DNA of 64,000 bases, taken from the NCBI RefSeq assembly GCF_027532185.1, contig NZ_JAPZSV010000003.1:806001-870000 (forward strand), read 5' to 3'. Shown in pieces: positions 37,994 through 45,920 of this stretch. Source of the DNA: Hylemonella sp. (GTDB lineage: Bacteria > Pseudomonadota > Gammaproteobacteria > Burkholderiales > Burkholderiaceae_C). Every line of letters begins with the position of its first letter. Position 1 is the first letter of the stretch. The position numbers and the translations under genes were made by a program. Below the pieces are notes generated by a model. That model did no database searches. It saw only the letters and a list, made by a program, of their open reading frames with translations, and was not told the DNA's origin.

Positions 37994-38695
37994 TCATGCC
38001 GCCTTCTTGAAGCCACCAGCCTGGGTGGCCTGGCGTTCGATCTTGACAATCTTGCTCACGTAGATGGCCGGCGTCACCACGGCCTCGGGATCGAGTGCCC
38101 CCAACTCCACGATCTCGTGCACGCTGGCAATCGTCTGCTGGCAGGCCATGGCCATGCTGGGGCCGAAGTTGCGCGCGGTCTTGCGGTAGGTCAGATTCCC
38201 CCAGCGGTCACCGCGTTCGGCCTTGACCAAGGCGACGTCGCCGTGGATGGGCGTTTCCAGCACATAGCCCTTGCCGTCGATCACGCGCGTCTCCTTGCCT
38301 TTGGCCAGGTCTGTGCCATAACCCGTGGGCGTGAAGAAACCGCCGATGCCGGCGCCTGCCGCACGGATGCGTTCGGACAGATTGCCCTGGGGTACGAGTT
38401 CGAGCTCCAGCTTGCCGCTGCGGTAAAGGCCGTCGAAGACGTGGCTGTCGGCCTGGCGCGGGAAGCTGCAGATGATCTTGCGCACCCGACCCGTGGCCAG
38501 CAAAGCGGCCAGGCCCGTGTCGCCGTTGCCGGCGTTGTTGTTCACCACCGTGAGGTCCTTGGCGCCCTGTTCAATCAGGCCATCGATGAGCTCCAGCGGT
38601 ATGCCCGCCGTACCGAAGCCGCCGATCATGACGGTGGACCCGTCCTTGACGCCGGCCAGCGCCTCGGCCACCGAGGCTGCGATCTTGTTGATCAT
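37994..38695 (-). CDS. pcaI: 3-oxoadipate/3-oxoacid CoA-transferase subunit A
   Basis: MINKIAASVAEALAGVKDGSTVMIGGFGTAGIPLELIDGLIEQGAKDLTVVNNNAGNGDTGLAALL. Confidence 0.93.
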   Translation of the reverse strand: MINKIAASVAEALAGVKDGSTVMIGGFGTAGIPLELIDGLIEQGAKDLTVVNNNAGNGDTGLAALLATGRVRKIICSFPRQADSHVFDGLYRSGKLELELVPQGNLSERIRAAGAGIGGFFTPTGYGTDLAKGKETRVIDGKGYVLETPIHGDVALVKAERGDRWGNLTYRKTARNFGPSMAMACQQTIASVHEIVELGALDPEAVVTPAIYVSKIVKIERQATQAGGFKKAA

Positions 38696-38722
38696 GGGAA
38701 CGCTCCTGCTTGAAATCCTTGA

Positions 38723-38770
38723 TGTTCGTATATCGAACATTTGTTCGTATAATGAATTCTAGAACAAACC
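38723..38770. promoter_or_regulatory. Candidate PcaR operator region between pcaI and pcaR
   Basis: TGTTCGTATATCGAACA (TGTTCG-N5-CGAACA, 38723-38739), second TGTTCGTATA at 38742-38751, further inverted GAACA near 38762. Confidence 0.65.
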
Positions 38771-38784
38771 GGACACCCCTTCGC

Positions 38785-39564
38785 ATGCCCACCTCCGCGA
38801 CTGCCCCCCAACCCGGCGACAGCTATGTGCAGTCCTTCGCGCGTGGACTGGAGGTCATCCGCTCCTTCAGCGCGCATAGCCCGGCGCAGACGCTGAGCGA
38901 GGTGGCTGCCCGCACCGGCCTCACACGCGCCGGGGCCCGCCGTATCCTGCTCACGCTGCAGACCCTGGGCTATGTCGAAAGCGACGGCAAGCACTTCCGC
39001 CTGACCGCGCGCATCCTGGACCTGGGTTTCGCCTACCTGTCGTCCCTGCCCCTCTGGAACCTGGCCGAGCCCGTCATGGAAGCGCTGGTCGACGAGGTCA
39101 AGGAATCGAGCTCGGCGGCCGTGCTCGAAGGCACGGACATCGTCTACGTGCTGCGTGTGCCTACGCACAAGATCATGAGCATAGTCCTGGGCGTGGGCTC
39201 GCGCCTGCCGGCCTACTGCACCAGCATGGGCCGGGTGCTGCTGGCCGGGCTGGACGACGATGAAGTGCTGCGCCGTCTCAAGGCCTCGCGCCCCAAGGCG
39301 CTGACCAAGCACACCGTGACCGATGTGGACGCCCTGCTGACCAAAGTGCAGCAGGTGCGCCGCCAGGGCTGGAGCCTGGTGAACCAGGAACTGGAAGAGG
39401 GCTTGATCTCCCTGGCCGCCCCCATCACCGACCGCAGTGGCCGCGTGATCGCCGCGCTCAACCTCAGCGGCCAGGCCAACCGCACCAACACCAAGGTGGC
39501 GCAGGAGAGCCTGCTGCCCGCGCTGCAGCGCGCAGCGCGCACCATCTCGCAACGGCTGGGATAA
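38785..39564 (+). CDS. IclR family regulator, PcaR-like
   Basis: SYVQSFARGLEVIRSFSAHSPAQTLSEVAARTGLTRAGARRILLTLQTLGYVESDGKHFRLTARILDLGFAYLSSLPLW; divergent from pcaIJF. Confidence 0.9.
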   Translation: MPTSATAPQPGDSYVQSFARGLEVIRSFSAHSPAQTLSEVAARTGLTRAGARRILLTLQTLGYVESDGKHFRLTARILDLGFAYLSSLPLWNLAEPVMEALVDEVKESSSAAVLEGTDIVYVLRVPTHKIMSIVLGVGSRLPAYCTSMGRVLLAGLDDDEVLRRLKASRPKALTKHTVTDVDALLTKVQQVRRQGWSLVNQELEEGLISLAAPITDRSGRVIAALNLSGQANRTNTKVAQESLLPALQRAARTISQRLG

Positions 39565-39589
39565 TCAGCGCCTCTTCAAGACCCCACCC

Positions 39590-40027
39590 ATGATGTTCCA
39601 GCCCACTCAGGCCGATGTGCGCCGCTTCTTCTGCGGCGTCTACGCCAAAGCCCGCGCCAATCAGCCTCTGGAAGCCATCGAGCTGCTGGCCAGCCAGTGG
39701 ATCGCCGAGCACCCCGAGTACCACGCCGAATTCGCCGACGTGGACGCCGCGCTGGCCCGCATGACCCAGGCCGAGCCTGGTCGCGAGAACCCTTTCCTGC
39801 ACCTGTCCATGCACCTTTCGATCAGCGAGCAGTGCAGCATCGACCAGCCGCGCGGCATACGCCAGGCCGTGGAGCTGCTGACCGCGCGCCGCAAGGACCT
39901 GCATGCCGCCCACCACGAGGTGATGGACTGCCTGGGGCGCATGGTCTGGGAAAGCCAGCGTGCCGGCCGCCCGCCGGACGGCGCGGCTTACATCGATTGC
40001 GTGCAGCAAAGGGCCACGAAAGACTGA
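39590..40027 (+). CDS. DUF1841 family protein
   Basis: MMFQPTQADVRRFFCGVYAKARANQPLEAIELLASQWIAEHPEYHAEF...NPFLHLSMHLSISEQCSIDQPRGIRQ. Confidence 0.85.
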   Translation: MMFQPTQADVRRFFCGVYAKARANQPLEAIELLASQWIAEHPEYHAEFADVDAALARMTQAEPGRENPFLHLSMHLSISEQCSIDQPRGIRQAVELLTARRKDLHAAHHEVMDCLGRMVWESQRAGRPPDGAAYIDCVQQRATKD

Positions 40028-40045
40028 CGCGCCTCTATCCAGGCA

Positions 40046-40077
40046 TAAAAAAAGCCGCTCATCGAGCGGCTTTTTTG
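40046..40077. terminator. Bidirectional intrinsic terminator
   Basis: AAAAAAAGCCGCTC AT GAGCGGCTTTTTT-type hairpin between convergent genes. Confidence 0.85.
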
Positions 40078-40095
40078 TGCGAGCTGGGGAACAGC

Positions 40096-40758
40096 TCAGC
40101 GGAACTTGCGCTGCGGCACGGTCTTGAGTTCCGGCGGCAGGCTGCTGATGTAGCCGGCCAGTTCCTTGAGTTCGGCATTGCTGAACTGCTTGGCGATGCC
40201 GCCCATGATGCCGTTGGCACGGCCCCAGTTGGCCTGGCCTTCGACCTTGTAGGACTTGAGCGCGACAAACAGGTAGTCCGCGGGCTGGCCACCCACCTTG
40301 GGGTAGCTGGGATCCACGGGCTTGTTGAAGTTGTCGCCGTGGCAGGCAATGCAGCCGCCCTTGTTCAGCAGCTCGGCCACCTTGGCCGAGGGGGCCGGCG
40401 CGGCCTTGACGGCGGTGGCGGCGGTCTTGCCATGGCCTTCGTAGAAAGCGGAGATGTCGGCGATGTCCTGCTCGCTCAGGCTCTCGGCGATGGCGCGCAT
40501 GGAGGGGTGCTTGCGCTCGCCCTTCTGGTAGGCCGTCAGGGCCGAGGCGATGAACTTGGCGTTCTGGCCCGAGATCATGGGCACGCGGTAGACCTCGGGG
40601 AAGCTGGCCTGATAGCCCGGGATACCGTGGCAGCCGATGCACATGGCCACCTTGGCCTCGCCGGCCTTGGCGTCACCCTTGAGCTCCTGGGCGTGGGCGG
40701 AAAACACCGTCGCAGAAGCGACAAGCAGCGAGGAGAGCGTCAGCGACAGATTCTTCAT
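40096..40758 (-). CDS. Diheme cytochrome c4-type protein
   Basis: Signal peptide; CIGCHGIPGYQASFPEVYRVPMISGQ and CIACHGDNFNKPVDPSYPKVGGQ. Confidence 0.9.
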   Translation of the reverse strand: MKNLSLTLSSLLVASATVFSAHAQELKGDAKAGEAKVAMCIGCHGIPGYQASFPEVYRVPMISGQNAKFIASALTAYQKGERKHPSMRAIAESLSEQDIADISAFYEGHGKTAATAVKAAPAPSAKVAELLNKGGCIACHGDNFNKPVDPSYPKVGGQPADYLFVALKSYKVEGQANWGRANGIMGGIAKQFSNAELKELAGYISSLPPELKTVPQRKFR

Positions 40759-40845
40759 TTTGCGAGGACAATCAGCCTGTGGTTGAATAAATCAGCCTCG
40801 CATTATATCGACCGGTTTCCCCCGGCCTTCCAGCCCCCTGCGCCC

Positions 40846-41688
40846 ATGAAATTCCAAGGTACCTCCAACTACGTCGCCACCCAGGATCTGATGCTGTCGG
40901 TCAACGCCGCCATCACCCTCAAGCGCCCCCTGCTGGTCAAGGGCGAACCCGGCACGGGCAAGACCATGCTGGCCGAGGAAGTGTCCCAGGCCCTGGGCCT
41001 GCCCCTGCTGCAATGGCACATCAAGTCCACCACCAAGGCCCAGCAGGGCCTGTACGAGTACGACGCGGTCAGCCGCCTGCGTGACTCGCAGCTGGGCGAC
41101 GAGAAGGTCAAGGACATCCACAACTACATCGTCAAGGGCGTGCTCTGGCAGGCCTTCACGGCCGACCAGCCCGTGGCCCTGCTGATCGACGAGATCGACA
41201 AGGCCGACATCGAATTCCCCAACGACCTGCTGCGGGAAATCGACCGCATGGAGTTCTACTGCTACGAGACGCGGGAGCTGATCCGGGCCAAGCACCGCCC
41301 CCTGGTCTTCATCACCTCCAACAACGAGAAGGAGCTGCCCGACGCCTTCCTGCGCCGCTGCTTCTTCCACTACATCAAGTTCCCCGACGCCGAAACCATG
41401 GCCAAGATCGTGGCCGTGCACTTCCCCGGCCTCAAGCAGGAGCTGCTGGGCGCGGCCATGAAGACCTTCTTCGACGTGCGCAACCTGCCCGGCCTGAAGA
41501 AAAAGCCCTCCACCAGCGAGCTGCTGGACTGGCTCAAGCTGCTGCTGGCCGAAGACATCCCCGCCGAGGCCCTGCAGAGCAAGGACGAGAAGGTGGCCGT
41601 GCCCCCGCTGGTGGGTGCGCTGCTCAAGAACGAACAGGACGTGAGCCTGTTCGAGAAGCTGGTCTTCATGCAGAGGCACAACCGATGA
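40846..41688 (+). CDS. MoxR family AAA+ ATPase
   Basis: LLVKGEPGTGKTMLAEEVSQALGLPLLQWHIKSTTKAQQGLYEYDAV...PVALLIDEIDKADIEFPNDLLREIDRMEF. Confidence 0.93.
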   Translation: MKFQGTSNYVATQDLMLSVNAAITLKRPLLVKGEPGTGKTMLAEEVSQALGLPLLQWHIKSTTKAQQGLYEYDAVSRLRDSQLGDEKVKDIHNYIVKGVLWQAFTADQPVALLIDEIDKADIEFPNDLLREIDRMEFYCYETRELIRAKHRPLVFITSNNEKELPDAFLRRCFFHYIKFPDAETMAKIVAVHFPGLKQELLGAAMKTFFDVRNLPGLKKKPSTSELLDWLKLLLAEDIPAEALQSKDEKVAVPPLVGALLKNEQDVSLFEKLVFMQRHNR

Positions 41689-41891
41689 TGGCCAAGCAGC
41701 CCCTGCTCCGAGACGCCCTCGTGCTGGCTGGCAGTTTCGTGGCCGGCGCGGTCATCGGCTATTTCATCGCACGTCTTCAGGGCATGGACGCGCTGGCCGG
41801 CAGTTCCGCCGGCCTGGTGATCGCCCTGCTGGGCGGGGCCGTCTGCCTGCGCCTGGCCTGGCGCCTGCAGGTGGCCAGCCGGAAAGGCTGA
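41685..41891 (+). CDS. Small two-TM hypothetical protein
   Basis: MMAKQPLLRDALVLAGSFVAGAVIGYFIARLQGMDALAGSSAGLVIALLGGAVCLRLAWRL; overlaps moxR stop by 4 bp. Confidence 0.65.
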   Translation: MMAKQPLLRDALVLAGSFVAGAVIGYFIARLQGMDALAGSSAGLVIALLGGAVCLRLAWRLQVASRKG

Positions 41892-41892
41892 A

Positions 41893-41975
41893 ATGGCTCC
41901 CACGCTGCTCAGTTCGTGTGCTGCGCTGCCCCCCAAGGGGACCGTCGTCGCCTTGGGGCGGCCCGGCGGCAACTG
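41893..41975 (+). repeat. Intergenic repeat family C (GC-rich hairpin unit)
   Basis: cccacgctgctcagttcgtgtgctgcgctgccCCCCAAGGggaccgtcgtcgCCTTGGGGcggcccggcggc; 8-bp perfect stem 41931-41938/41951-41958. Confidence 0.6.
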
Positions 41976-41977
41976 AC

Positions 41978-42571
41978 ATGGCCTTCGTCGAACCGGTCAC
42001 CCTGGCCCTGCGCGGCGTGCGCCTGGTGCCACTGGCGCTGGCGCACGAAGCCGGCCTGCGCGCCGCGGCGGCTGACGGCGAACTCTGGAAACTGCGCGTG
42101 ACCTCGGTGCCCGAGCCGCAGGAAACCCGCGCCTACATCGAGACCGCGCTCCGGATGCGCGCCGAGGGTAGCCGCTTTGCCTTCGCCGTGGAAGACGAGC
42201 TCAGCGGCCGCGTGCTGGGCAGCACCAGCTACCACGACATCCTGCCCGCCGTGAAACGCGTGGAGATCGGCTACACCTGGTACGCCAAAAGCGTACAGCG
42301 TACCCACGTCAACACCTGCTGCAAGCTGCTCATGCTGCAGCACGCCTTCGAGACCCTGGGCTGCTACGTGGTGGGCTGGCGCACCGACAACTACAACCAT
42401 GCCTCGCAGGCCGCCATCGAGCGCCTGGGCGCCAAGAAGGATGGCGTGATCCGCGGCCACTCGCTGCGTCGCGACGGCACCATCCGCGACACCGTGATGT
42501 ACAGCTTGGCGCAAGGCGAGTGGCCCGAAGTCCGCGCGCACCTGAACTACCTCTTGGACAAGCCGCGCTGA
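41978..42571 (+). CDS. GNAT family N-acetyltransferase (RimJ-like)
   Basis: LRGVRLVPLALAHEAGLRAAAADGELWKLRVTSVPEPQETRAYIETAL...VLGSTSYHDILPAVKRVEIGYTWYAKSVQRTHVNTCCKLLMLQHAFE. Confidence 0.92.
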   Translation: MAFVEPVTLALRGVRLVPLALAHEAGLRAAAADGELWKLRVTSVPEPQETRAYIETALRMRAEGSRFAFAVEDELSGRVLGSTSYHDILPAVKRVEIGYTWYAKSVQRTHVNTCCKLLMLQHAFETLGCYVVGWRTDNYNHASQAAIERLGAKKDGVIRGHSLRRDGTIRDTVMYSLAQGEWPEVRAHLNYLLDKPR

Positions 42572-42581
42572 GGAGCTCGTC

Positions 42582-43793
42582 ATGCTGATCGATTTCTTCT
42601 ACACCCTGCGCGCCGCCAAGCTGCCGGTCTCGGTCAAAGAGTACCTGACCCTGCTCGAAGCGCTCAAGGAAGGCGTGGTCGGCCCCAAGGCTGCGCCCGA
42701 AGGCGAGGGCGGAAGTTCGGGCTACAGCGTGGACGACTTCTACTACCTGAGCCGCACCTCGCTGGTGAAGGACGAGAAGCACTACGACAAGTTCGACCGT
42801 GCTTTTTCTGCCTACTTCAAGGGCGTGGAGCTGCTGACCGACTTCACCAAGGACATTCCGCTGGAGTGGCTGCGCAAGAACCTGGAGCTCAACCTCAGTC
42901 CCGAGGAGAAGGCCGCCATCGAGAAGATGGGCTGGGACGAGCTCATGGAGACGCTCAAGAAGCGCTTCGAGGAGCAGAAGGAGCGCCACGAGGGCGGCAG
43001 CAAATGGATCGGCACGGGCGGCACCAGCCCCTTCGGGGCCAACGGCTACAACCCGCAGGGCATCCGCATCGGTCAGGACAAGAGCCGCAACAAGAATGCG
43101 GTGAAGGTGTGGGACCAGCGCGCCTACCAGGACTACGACGACACGCAGGAACTGGGCACGCGCAACATCAAGGTGGCACTGCGGCGCCTGCGCAAGTTTG
43201 CGCGCGAAGGCCATGAGGACGAGCTGGACCTGGAAGACACCATCCGCAAGACGGCAGAGAACGCCGGCTACCTGGACATCCGGATGCGGCCCGAGCGGCA
43301 CAACAACGTCAAGGTGCTGCTGCTCATGGACGTGGGCGGCACCATGGACGAGCACATCGCCCGCGTGGAAGAACTCTTCAGCGCCACCAAGACCGAGTTC
43401 AAGCACCTCGAGTTCTACTATTTCCACAACTGCGTCTACGACTTCATGTGGAAGAACAACCGGCGGCGCTACAGCGAGAAGTTCCCGACCTGGGACATCA
43501 TCCGCAAATACAACAAGGACTACAAGCTGATCTTCGTGGGCGACGCCACCATGAGCCCCTACGAGATCCTGCAGCCCGGCGGCAGCGTGGAATACAACAA
43601 CGAGGAAGCCGGCGCCGAATGGATCCAGCGCCTCACCAACGCCTTCCCCAAGTTCGTCTGGATCAACCCCGAGCCGCAAGGCGTCTGGCAGTACCGCCAG
43701 AGCATCAGCATCATGCAGCAGCTCATGAACCAGCGCATGTATCCCCTGACGATCAAGGGGATCGAGGAAGCCATGCGTCTGCTGACAAAATAG
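42582..43793 (+). CDS. VWA domain (CoxE-like) protein
   Basis: MLIDFFYTLRAAKLPVSVKEYLTLLEALKEGVV...NNVKVLLLMDVGGTMDEHIARVEELFSATKTEFKHLEFYYFHNCVYDFMW. Confidence 0.88.
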   Translation: MLIDFFYTLRAAKLPVSVKEYLTLLEALKEGVVGPKAAPEGEGGSSGYSVDDFYYLSRTSLVKDEKHYDKFDRAFSAYFKGVELLTDFTKDIPLEWLRKNLELNLSPEEKAAIEKMGWDELMETLKKRFEEQKERHEGGSKWIGTGGTSPFGANGYNPQGIRIGQDKSRNKNAVKVWDQRAYQDYDDTQELGTRNIKVALRRLRKFAREGHEDELDLEDTIRKTAENAGYLDIRMRPERHNNVKVLLLMDVGGTMDEHIARVEELFSATKTEFKHLEFYYFHNCVYDFMWKNNRRRYSEKFPTWDIIRKYNKDYKLIFVGDATMSPYEILQPGGSVEYNNEEAGAEWIQRLTNAFPKFVWINPEPQGVWQYRQSISIMQQLMNQRMYPLTIKGIEEAMRLLTK

Positions 43794-43866
43794 GCGGGCG
43801 TCGGAAGTTCATCCGGGGCGGCGCGCCCCTTCCGTTCGCGACCCGACCATCCCACAGGGAGTCCGC

Positions 43867-44241
43867 ATGAACGTCAAGCGTGCCATCGACACCACCGAAA
43901 AGACCTTTCTGGTCGTGATTGCGCTGTTCACCGTGGTGGCCATGCTGCAGGAGATCGCGCTGGTCTTTGAGAACCGACGGGTCGAGCTCAAGGACCTGCT
44001 GCTGATGTTCATCTATGCCGAGGTGCTGGGCATGCTCAGTGCCTTCTACAGCAGCCACCGCATTCCCATCACCATCCCGCTGTTCATCGCGATGACCGCG
44101 CTGAGCCGGCTGATCATCCTGCAGGGCAAGGAGGGCGACCCCTCCATCCTGCTGTACGAAAGCGGTGCCATCCTCATGATCGCCATCGCCTGCTGGGTGG
44201 TCAGCAAGCTGCGGCAGGACGATGCGCGGGACGCCAGCTGA
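43867..44241 (+). CDS. PsiE-like (phosphate-starvation-inducible family) membrane protein
   Basis: MNVKRAIDTTEKTFLVVIALFTVVAMLQEIALVFENRRVELKDLLLMFIYAEVLGMLSAFYSSHRIPITIPLFIAMTALSRLIIL. Confidence 0.8.
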   Translation: MNVKRAIDTTEKTFLVVIALFTVVAMLQEIALVFENRRVELKDLLLMFIYAEVLGMLSAFYSSHRIPITIPLFIAMTALSRLIILQGKEGDPSILLYESGAILMIAIACWVVSKLRQDDARDAS

Positions 44242-44338
44242 GTCCCAGCCCGCCGGCCGCTTTGCTCCGACCGCCGGCGGCGACGGTGTCTCCGGCGGCA
44301 AGCGACTGGTGGCTGCCAATTACAATGGCAACCGGTCT

Positions 44339-44413
44339 GCCGCCGTAGTTCAATGGATAGAACGAGCGCCTCCTAAGCGCTAGATACAGGTTCGATTCCT
44401 GTCGGGGGCGCCA
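44339..44413 (+). tRNA. tRNA-Arg (anticodon CCT), CCA encoded
   Basis: gccgccg TA gttc..gaac g agcgc CTCCTAA gcgct agat acagg TTCGATT cctgt cgggggc g CCA folds as cloverleaf; one G.G acceptor mismatch. Confidence 0.93.
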
Positions 44414-44457
44414 ACCCACCACCGCGACAGGTCCTCGATCCCGAGTTTGCCCCTCGC

Positions 44458-45909
44458 TCAAGAGTCAGGCGCCATTCCAAGCGCCACAGGTCTGGCGGGC
44501 GACGTCACCGCCCCGTTCGCTTCCCAGCCCCCGCCCAACGCACGGATCAGCAGCACCGTTGCCTGCCGCTGCGTCGCTTCCACGCGTTGCGCCAGACGGC
44601 GGTTGAGCAGCTCATTACGACGCGCGTCCAGCAGTTCGAGTTGGCTCACCAGGCCGTTGCGATAGCGCGTCTCGGCAATCGCGCTCGCACGCTGCGCCGC
44701 CGTCACCGCACGCCCCTGGGCCTGGCCCTGCTCCTGCAAGAGGCGCAGGGCCGAGAGCTGGTCTTCCACTTCGCGGAAAGCGTTGAGCACCTGGCCGCGG
44801 TAGCTCGCGGCGGCGGCGTCGAGCTGCGCCTCGGCGTTCTGCACGCCAGCGGCACGGCGGCCGCCGTCGAACAAGGGCGCGGACACCAGGGCGCCGACGC
44901 CCCAGGCACGCGATGACCAGCGGAACAGGTCGCTGAGGTCCGGCGAGGCATAGCCTCCCGCCGCCGTGAGCGAGACGCTGGGGAACCACGCAGCCTGGGC
45001 CACGCCCACACGGGCCTGGGCGGCCAGCAGCGAGGCCTGGGCCGCGGCGACGTCAGGGCGGCGCGAGAGCACGGTGGCGGGCACGCCGGCCGGGATCGCG
45101 GGCAAGGCAGTGCTGCCCGTCGCAGGCGCCATCGAGAAGCCCGAGGCCGCCTCGCCCACCAGCACCGCCAATGCGTTCTCAAGCTCTGCACGGCTGCGGC
45201 TGAGCGCAAACACCTCGGCCTCGGTGGCGGCGAGTTCGGTCTGGATGCGGATCACGTCGAGCTCGGCCACATCGCCCGCTTCATATCGACGCTGCGTGAG
45301 ACGCAGGGTCTCGGCATAGGCGGTCGCAGTGTCCTGCACCAGGGTACGCTCGGTGTCGACCGCACGCAGGGACAGGTAGGTCTGCGCCACCTGGGCCTGC
45401 ACCAGCAGCTGCGTGCTCTGCAGCAGGGCGGCGCGCGACTGCGCGTCCAGCGCGGCCGCATCCCGCAGGCCGGCCAGGCGGCCGAAGAGATCCACCTCGT
45501 AGGACAGGTTGGCGCCGGCCTGCAGCAAGGTGGCCGGTGTGGCACCGTTGGCGGTGTTGGCGCCGGCGCCGCGTGTGGCCTCGGCACCCACGCCGACCTG
45601 GGGCAAACGATTGGCCTGCGCGTTGCGCACCAGGGCCTGCGCCTGGTTCAACCGTGCGGCGGCTTCCTGGATGCTGGTGTTGTTGACCCCGGCGCGTTCG
45701 ACGAGCTCGTCGAGCACGGGGTCGTTGAATGCCTTCCACCAGGTGCCGCGGTCGCGGGCCTCGGCGGGCTGGGCTATGGTCCACTGCTCCTTGTTTTCCT
45801 TGAACTGGCTGGGCGTCTCGGGCGTGGCCGGCAAGGGCGGCAAGGCGGTGGCGCACCCAGCCAGCAGCAGGGCCGCGACCAGGGGCAGGAGGTGAGGAAT
45901 GTTTTTCAT
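44458..45909 (-). CDS. RND efflux outer membrane lipoprotein (NodT/OprN-like)
   Basis: LLLAGCATALPPLPATPETPSQF lipobox; two OEP domains; VLSRRPDVAAAQASLLAAQARVGVAQAAWFPSVSL. Confidence 0.93.
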   Translation of the reverse strand: MKNIPHLLPLVAALLLAGCATALPPLPATPETPSQFKENKEQWTIAQPAEARDRGTWWKAFNDPVLDELVERAGVNNTSIQEAAARLNQAQALVRNAQANRLPQVGVGAEATRGAGANTANGATPATLLQAGANLSYEVDLFGRLAGLRDAAALDAQSRAALLQSTQLLVQAQVAQTYLSLRAVDTERTLVQDTATAYAETLRLTQRRYEAGDVAELDVIRIQTELAATEAEVFALSRSRAELENALAVLVGEAASGFSMAPATGSTALPAIPAGVPATVLSRRPDVAAAQASLLAAQARVGVAQAAWFPSVSLTAAGGYASPDLSDLFRWSSRAWGVGALVSAPLFDGGRRAAGVQNAEAQLDAAAASYRGQVLNAFREVEDQLSALRLLQEQGQAQGRAVTAAQRASAIAETRYRNGLVSQLELLDARRNELLNRRLAQRVEATQRQATVLLIRALGGGWEANGAVTSPARPVALGMAPDS

Positions 45910-45920
45910 GGAAGTCACCT

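Noticed and set aside
41893-41975. Reading the family C repeat as the N-terminus of the GNAT protein (ORF 41918-42571)
   Set aside because: MLRCPPRGPSSPWGGPAATD is repeat-derived and the acetyltransferase domain starts at ATG 41978.
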